The translations under genes were made by a program, and so were the position numbers. Below, in pieces: positions 31,681-36,001 of a stretch of DNA of 36,001 nucleotides. Positions within the stretch are counted from its first letter, which is position 1, and every line of letters begins with the position of its first letter. The notes below the pieces were generated by a model, which saw only the letters and a program-made list of their open reading frames with translations, ran no database searches and was not told the origin of the DNA. Source of the DNA: an uncultured Clostridia bacterium (lineage in GTDB: Bacteria > Bacillota > Clostridia > Christensenellales > UBA1242); NCBI GenBank assembly GCA_934772445.1, contig CAKVMJ010000016.1:1-36001 (forward strand), read 5' to 3'.

Positions 31681-32954
31681 AAAAAAACGCATAAGCAAAA
31701 TGCAAATGCGATTTTTTCGAATTTTTTTAATGTTTTAAGTCTTTCAGTTCCACTGACAATACTTGTTATTCTTACTCCAAAATTTTCATCAACAACAACA
31801 ACTTCTCCCAATTCTATCTGTTTTCCATTAACTAATATTTCAACTTGTTCTTCTGCAAGTTTCTGAAGTTCTATAAGAGAACCTACACCAACATTTAAAA
31901 TATCTTCAATGCTCTTCTTTGTTCTTCCTAGAACTACAGATATATCTAATGGTACATCCATAATTAAATCGATATTCTTTATTGGAGGTACTGCCCCTTG
32001 CTGTGTTAATGGTGCAAAAGCTGCTTGATGCACCTCTACTGGCTGACCATACATCTGTGGTTGTCCTCCATACATTTGTGGTTGTTGTGTATATTGTGGC
32101 TGTTGCATTTGCGCCTCCTGATACTGTTGTGGCTGATTTTCTGGTTCAGACTGAATTTCCTTGCTTAAAATAGTTTCCTTTTTAGGTTTAGGTTCTTCTG
32201 GCTGCACTTGTGGAGCATTTTGTTCAACATCTTCACCAGTCATTATTGCCAATATATTTTTTGCAGTCCTTATAGCGAATATCTGCATTATATTACTATC
32301 AACAATATCTCCAATTGTCATCTTAAATGACACTTTTACTATTGGCTCATCTTCTGGTATTGCATCTGATATAGGTATACTTGAATCTTTAACAACTTTA
32401 GCAGTTGGAGGTGATATATCCACTTTTTTTCCAAACATTGTTGCCATTGATGTTGCTGCAGAACCTATCATCTGATTCATCGCTTCTGAAACAGCACTTA
32501 TTTCAAGTTCAGACAATTCATGTACATCTGTTACCTTTCCATCTCCCCCCATCATAAGGTTGGAAATTACAAGCCCATCATAGGTTTTTATTATTAATAT
32601 GTTTCTTCCAACTATACCAGCTATATATTCTATATCTAAAACTATATTAGGAGTTTCAAATCCTTCTTTTATTTCTTTCAATGTTGTTACTGATACTACT
32701 GGTGTTGTTATATTAACCTGCTGATTTATAAGCTGATACAATGCAGTAGAAGCAGAACCCATTGATATGTTTCCTATCTCTCCTAATAAATCTTTATCTG
32801 TATCTGTTATTTCGTCAGCAGTTACAGTGCTCACATCTGAATCTGTATTTTCATCTTTATTTGTATCTATAGCAGCATCATTTTCTTTGTTATCTGGAGA
32901 TTCTCCTGATAATAATGCATTTATTTCTTCTTGAGATAAAAAATTATTGCTCAT
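31677..32954 (-). CDS. fliY: Flagellar switch phosphatase FliY
   Basis: 425 residues from the second in-frame ATG (32954; AAGGAAG is nine bases before it). An N-terminal LSQEEINALL peptide for CheY-P binding comes first. A CheC-like domain carries two phosphatase motifs, Glu59-x-x-Asn62...Pro and Glu157-x-x-Asn160...Pro. A Gln/Pro-rich linker (about 245-310) leads to a C-terminal FliN/SpoA domain (DLIMDVPLDISVVLGRTKK). FliY sits in the C-ring and dephosphorylates CheY-P. The domain ends normally at GTERLKTLK, but the frame continues 14 residues (FEKIAFAF...) through a terminator, as if its own stop was replaced. It overlaps fliM by 11 bases. Confidence 0.9.
   Translation of the reverse strand: MSNNFLSQEEINALLSGESPDNKENDAAIDTNKDENTDSDVSTVTADEITDTDKDLLGEIGNISMGSASTALYQLINQQVNITTPVVSVTTLKEIKEGFETPNIVLDIEYIAGIVGRNILIIKTYDGLVISNLMMGGDGKVTDVHELSELEISAVSEAMNQMIGSAATSMATMFGKKVDISPPTAKVVKDSSIPISDAIPEDEPIVKVSFKMTIGDIVDSNIMQIFAIRTAKNILAIMTGEDVEQNAPQVQPEEPKPKKETILSKEIQSEPENQPQQYQEAQMQQPQYTQQPQMYGGQPQMYGQPVEVHQAAFAPLTQQGAVPPIKNIDLIMDVPLDISVVLGRTKKSIEDILNVGVGSLIELQKLAEEQVEILVNGKQIELGEVVVVDENFGVRITSIVSGTERLKTLKKFEKIAFAFCLCVFF
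31680..31716 (-). terminator. Terminator-like hairpin inside the fliY frame end
   Basis: On the minus strand an A-run and CGCAT pair with ATGCG followed by nine Ts. It lies within the last 15 codons of the fliY frame, so it probably belonged to another gene before the join. Confidence 0.65.
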
Positions 32955-33942
32955 ACCCATTCACTTCCTTATCTGTTATATCTAATATCATAACTCCCAT
33001 ATTCTTGCCTGCTATTCCTGGCTTTGCGTAATAGCATTCTTCATTTCCTACAAATACTTTTACTGGGGATGAGCTCTTTGTATCAAGTCTAATCACATCA
33101 CCTATATTAAGTCTTAAGAAATCTTCAACAGTTAACATTGAATGTCCTAATTCTGCTACAATATCAACATCAACTTTCTGAATTCCTTCCTCAATCTTTT
33201 CTCTAGATTCTGCTTTTGAACTTTCATCGTCATTTTGAAAAGAATACTGCACCACTAACTTGTCTAATATTTTTTCAATAATTAAATATGGAATACACAT
33301 ATTAATAAACGTACTGCGTTTATTCATTTCCACTGAAAATGTAATTAATGCTACAGGATCATTAGGAGCCAGCGTCTGATTAATTGCTGGATTTGTTTCT
33401 ATTCCTTCCACCTCAGGCTCTACATCCAAAATTGATTCCCATGCTAATTTCAAATTACTTATCATTCCACCAGTTATCTGTCTCATTATATTTTTATCTA
33501 TATCTGAGAATTCTTTTGTTTCAACCTTTCTATCTCCACTTCCTCCTAAAAGTATATCAATAACCTGAAGAGAAAATTGTGGATTTGTTTCAAATATTAT
33601 GTTACCTGCAAGAGGTGGCATCTTGAAAACCGTTATAATAGTTGGGTTTTGTACTGAATGTATAAATTCTTCATAAGTTATCTGCTCTACAGTTTCTATT
33701 TTCACTTTGACATTCTGCCTAGTCTGTCCAGTTAAGTAATTAGAAATAATTCTAGCATAATTATCATGAACCAATTCTAATGTTCTAATATGTTCTTTAG
33801 AAAATTTCTGTGGACTTCTGAAATCATAAAGCTTAACTTTATGTTTTTCTTCGTCTTTGCCAACTTCCTCCGGCTCCAATTCCCCTGTAGATAAGGCAGA
33901 TAACAAGGCGTCTATTTCACTTTGAGATAAAACGTCTGCCAT
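32944..33942 (-). CDS. fliM: Flagellar motor switch protein FliM
   Basis: 332 residues, typical length. The N-terminal LSQSEIDALLSAL (5-17) binds CheY-P. The middle CheC-like domain (GNIIFETNPQFSLQVIDILLGG) lacks phosphatase residues as usual, and the C-terminal SpoA/FliN-like domain (DVDIVAELGHSMLTVEDFL ... RLDTKSSSPVKVFV) joins the C-ring. With FliY and FliG it forms the rotor switch. The ribosome site GAGGGAG precedes the ATG. It lies 18 bases after cheW and overlaps fliY, the standard Clostridium order cheW-fliM-fliY. Confidence 0.95.
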   Translation of the reverse strand: MADVLSQSEIDALLSALSTGELEPEEVGKDEEKHKVKLYDFRSPQKFSKEHIRTLELVHDNYARIISNYLTGQTRQNVKVKIETVEQITYEEFIHSVQNPTIITVFKMPPLAGNIIFETNPQFSLQVIDILLGGSGDRKVETKEFSDIDKNIMRQITGGMISNLKLAWESILDVEPEVEGIETNPAINQTLAPNDPVALITFSVEMNKRSTFINMCIPYLIIEKILDKLVVQYSFQNDDESSKAESREKIEEGIQKVDVDIVAELGHSMLTVEDFLRLNIGDVIRLDTKSSSPVKVFVGNEECYYAKPGIAGKNMGVMILDITDKEVNGYEQ

Positions 33943-33960
33943 ATTTCTCCCTCATTTCAA

Positions 33961-34362
33961 TTAATTTAATAATTTATCTATATCTATTATAGTTAAAAGC
34001 TTATCCTCATAATTTAATATACCTTTTACATAAGGCTGAGATTTATCATTATCTTTATCAAGCTTTTGAATACTCTTTTCATCTATGTCTAGAACTTCTT
34101 CAACCTCATCAACTGATATACCTATTTCTTCATCTTCAACAGTCAATATTATTATGTTGGTTTGTTCATCACTATGTTTTACATCTAATAATAGATTTAA
34201 ATCCACAAGAGATTTTATACTTCCTCTTAGATTTATCAATCCCTTAATATAAGCAGGTGCCTTTGGAACCCTAGTAATGCTCATAATATCATTTATACCT
34301 TGAACTCTATCTGTTTCAACAGCAAAATGTTCATCACCTAATTTAAATACTACTATCTGCAT
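33961..34362 (-). CDS. cheW: Chemotaxis coupling protein CheW
   Basis: 133 residues of a single CheW/SH3-like domain that links methyl-accepting receptors to the kinase CheA at the membrane. Recognisable segments are VVFKLGDEHFAVETDRVQGI (4-23), the receptor/CheA loop RVPKAPAYIKGLINLRG (36-52), and NLLLDV. It has a strong AAAGGAGGG ribosome site and is followed by fliM after 18 bases. A candidate sigma-A promoter lies upstream at 34532-34560. No cheA, cheB or cheR is in the window. Confidence 0.9.
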   Translation of the reverse strand: MQIVVFKLGDEHFAVETDRVQGINDIMSITRVPKAPAYIKGLINLRGSIKSLVDLNLLLDVKHSDEQTNIIILTVEDEEIGISVDEVEEVLDIDEKSIQKLDKDNDKSQPYVKGILNYEDKLLTIIDIDKLLN

Positions 34363-34430
34363 TTTGTAACCCTCCTTTTAACCATTGTTATTATTCACAA
34401 TCATTTGTATACATAAAAGTTAATAACATA

Positions 34431-34491
34431 AGTTAACAGTTAACTGTCTAATTATAACTGTTAACTGTAACCCAAATTGCCAACTGTTAAC
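34431..34491. repeat. Palindromic ACTGTTAAC repeat cluster
   Basis: Three copies of ACTGTTAAC: inverted at 34432-34440, direct at 34457-34465 and 34483-34491. AGTTAACAGTTA (34431-34442) and TAACTGTTAACT (34455-34466) are perfect inverted repeats, and ACAGTTAACTGT (34436-34447) is itself a 12-base palindrome. It lies in the 237-base gap between cheY and cheW. It could be a regulator-binding site or a small dispersed repeat; nothing similar was noticed elsewhere in the window. Confidence 0.7.
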
Positions 34492-34531
34492 CACCATAAT
34501 TCTACTCAAATATAATATTGCTTTCTGTAAT

Positions 34532-34560
34532 ATATTACCACATTAAGTCATTATAATCAA
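34532..34560 (-). promoter_or_regulatory. Candidate promoter of cheW-fliM-fliY
   Basis: On the minus strand TTGATT (34555-34560), a 17-base spacer, and TAATAT (34532-34537). The repeat cluster lies downstream of it, in the leader. Confidence 0.45.
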
Positions 34561-34599
34561 ATATTTGTAAAATTCTTTTATTAACATATCAGCTTATTA

Positions 34600-34959
34600 C
34601 TAACCTAAAACTTTCTTAATAGCTTCTAAAACTCTTTCAGCTTGGAATGGCTTAACTATAAAGTCCTTTGCCCCAGCTCTTATTGCATCCATAACCATTG
34701 ATTGTTGTCCCATTGCTGAACACATTATGATTTTTGCATTTGGATCAAATCCCTTTATTTGTTTTACCGCTTCAATACCATCCATATCAGGCATTGTTAT
34801 ATCCATTGTTACTACATCTGGTTTTTCTTTTTTATACATATCTACAGCAACAACTCCGTTGTTAGCTTCTCCAACAATTTCAAAATCATTTTTTTCTAAG
34901 ATATCCTTTATCATCATTCTCATAAATGCTGCATCATCAACAATTAAAACTTTAGCCAT
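34600..34959 (-). CDS. cheY: Chemotaxis response regulator CheY
   Basis: 119 residues, a lone receiver domain. The acidic pocket is Asp8/Asp9, the phosphorylation site is Asp53 (TMDITMPDMDG), the switch residue is Ser81 (CSAMGQQ), and Lys103 lies in VKPF. CheA phosphorylates it; CheY-P binds FliM and FliY to change rotation, and CheC and FliY remove the phosphate. The ribosome site GGAGGT is well placed. It lies 18 bases after the CheC frame, so both were probably co-transcribed, while a repeat-containing gap separates it from cheW. Confidence 0.95.
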   Translation of the reverse strand: MAKVLIVDDAAFMRMMIKDILEKNDFEIVGEANNGVVAVDMYKKEKPDVVTMDITMPDMDGIEAVKQIKGFDPNAKIIMCSAMGQQSMVMDAIRAGAKDFIVKPFQAERVLEAIKKVLG

Positions 34960-34977
34960 ATTTTTTTACCTCCAAAA

Positions 34978-35559
34978 TTAACTTATTCCTATTGATTTTA
35001 ATATTTTTTCTAAAGATCCCGGCATAGGGATATAATAAAAATGTCCTCCTATATTTTCTTCTGTATCATCCAAAAATATAGTCTCAATATCCAATATATA
35101 TTCATCATATTGATTAGACTCTATAAATGTAGTTGTAAGTATTGCTCCAAGCATATCATACGTTACTGCTGGAACTGATGGTGCAATAACAAGATTAGTT
35201 AGTTGTGCAATTGAATTCATATACGAAGCTGAAATTATATTAGCAATTTCGCATAAAACAGATTGCCCCATTTCACTGTTAATATTTTCTTCACTTCCTA
35301 TTAACTTTCCCACTATTTTTCTTACTGTTTCTTCTTCGAATACCAAAAGTATATTACCTGCAATATCACCTAGAACTCTTACTACAGTACCAGCAACTTC
35401 TATTTCTCCAGTTTCTTCAAGAACATCTTCTATACCAATTCCCTGTTTTGCCGAAATAAGCGGAGCGTCCTGTGCGTCAATACCTATTATGTTTTCGATT
35501 TCATCCTTAACGTAATCCGGACGCGCGCTCGGTAAATCTATCTTATTTATTACCGGCAC
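34978..35559 (-). CDS. cheC: CheC C-terminal part fused in frame to LepA codons
   Basis: The frame begins at GTG 35559 with 43-48 residues of LepA (PVINKIDLPSARPDYVKDE ... SAKQGIGIEDVLE) and changes at about 35416-35430 to CheC (EVAGTVVRVLGDIAGN onward, ending SLEKILKSIGIS). CheC is a CheY-P phosphatase of about 200 residues. Here the first about 55 are missing, including the first ExxN active-site motif, while the second motif, in SVLCEIANIISASYMNS, is intact. The five codons at the switch (E-D-V-L-E) could come from either gene. GC rises from about 31% to about 49% across this point. A join artefact is more likely than a working fusion protein. Confidence 0.75.
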   Translation of the reverse strand: MPVINKIDLPSARPDYVKDEIENIIGIDAQDAPLISAKQGIGIEDVLEETGEIEVAGTVVRVLGDIAGNILLVFEEETVRKIVGKLIGSEENINSEMGQSVLCEIANIISASYMNSIAQLTNLVIAPSVPAVTYDMLGAILTTTFIESNQYDEYILDIETIFLDDTEENIGGHFYYIPMPGSLEKILKSIGIS

Positions 35560-35949
35560 TATTTCAAGATTATTATCAACCGCAAGTTAAGTATTTGCAA
35601 GCGTCTGCGCTTCAATACCCTGCGATGCGTCAACAACAAGAACGGCGCCTTCACATGCCGCAAGGCTTCGGGAAACCTCATAATTAAAATCGACATGTCC
35701 GGGTGTATCTATCAGATTAAAAATATATTCTTCGTTGTTTTTGTCTGTATATACGAGCTTTACAGCTCTTGCTTTTATTGTAATTCCCTTTTCTCGATCC
35801 CAATCCATGTTGTCAAGAATCTGATCCTGCATTTCCCGCTGTGTAAGAACTCCTGTTTTCTCAAGTATTCTGTCGGCGAGTGTAGATTTACCGTGATCAA
35901 TGTGTGCAATAATGCAAAAATTTCTTATGTGCTGCTGTCTTTCGGACAT
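35416..35949 (-). pseudogene. lepA: 5' fragment of elongation factor 4 (LepA), with internal stop
   Basis: About 178 codons of the roughly 600-residue translational GTPase LepA/EF4, which back-translocates ribosomes. The start is the ATG at 35949, with AAGGAG seven bases upstream (the ATG at 35955 is too close). GTPase motifs are AHIDHGKS (15-22), REKGITIKA, DTPGHVDF and, after the interruption, NKIDLPSARPDY. A TAA at 35587-35589 stands where LepA has Tyr (ANT-Y-LAVDNN), splitting the frame, and the gene ends abruptly at about 35416, where CheC sequence begins. GC is about 49% by hand count (59 of 120 bases at 35581-35700), unlike everything else in the window. Confidence 0.88.
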
Positions 35950-36001
35950 GTACATTCTCCTTACAAATTATGTTAATGTTTATTTTAACATATTATTCAC
36001 C

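Noticed and set aside
34431..34491. CRISPR array
   Set aside because: The repeat unit is only nine bases, has three copies, one inverted, and no spacers of regular length; no cas genes are present.
35416..35559. A genuine LepA-CheC fusion protein
   Set aside because: The LepA part starts inside the GTPase domain, lacks the P-loop, and CheC lacks its first active site; the GC step and the cut gene on both sides favour a join artefact.

Overview
The window is AT-rich Bacillota DNA, roughly 30% GC through most of its length. It shows Gram-positive style ribosome sites (AAGGAG or GGAGG), sigma-A-like promoters that often have an extended TGn -10 box, and many classical hairpin-plus-T-run terminators. 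Both subunits of dipicolinate synthase (DpaA, DpaB) next to DapA, an aspartokinase and aspartate-semialdehyde dehydrogenase point to an endospore-forming lineage, Clostridia-like rather than any named species. Most genes are short operons or single genes, many of them convergent with a shared bidirectional terminator.

Left part (1-10.98 kb): a truncated lipoprotein gene, a class II Fic AMP-transferase-like enzyme, an RlmD-type 23S rRNA methyltransferase and an SDR oxidoreductase. Next is a three-gene zinc-ribbon/membrane operon resembling B. subtilis ydjI-ydjG, followed by tRNA-Thr(CGT). Two unrecognised genes, a uracil-DNA-glycosylase-like protein and a flavin-reductase-like protein with a PCP_red-like C-terminus complete this part. 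Middle (11-19.6 kb): TypA, a MazG-like protein, a zinc-ribbon membrane protein, and the divergent dipicolinate/lysine-precursor locus. In that locus dpaA-dpaB-dapA lie on the minus strand and a P-loop ATPase, aspartokinase and asd on the plus strand.

A stretch of about 10% GC separates this from a tightly coupled minus-strand operon: SDR, DUF1538 membrane protein, PII-like protein, PII-like protein with a charged tail (19.96-23.13 kb). Then come a P-type Ca2+ ATPase, divergent from a CaCA exchanger and an M1-type lipoprotein peptidase, and after them WalJ/YycJ, an unknown two-TM protein coupled to a guanylate-kinase-like protein, a minimal pyrophosphatase-like protein and a solitary HicB-like protein.

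The right end looks composite. From about 31.72 to 35.42 kb lies a Clostridium-like chemotaxis/flagellar-switch block (cheC, cheY, cheW, fliM, fliY). At its 3' side FliY reads on into a terminator belonging to the neighbouring hicB region. At its 5' side CheC has lost its N-terminus and is joined in frame to a 5' fragment of lepA that is about 49% GC and carries an internal stop. Two abrupt joins and three compositions in 4.3 kb are most simply explained by an assembly chimera; recombination in a real genome is the alternative. No CRISPR array, insertion sequence or prophage was seen.
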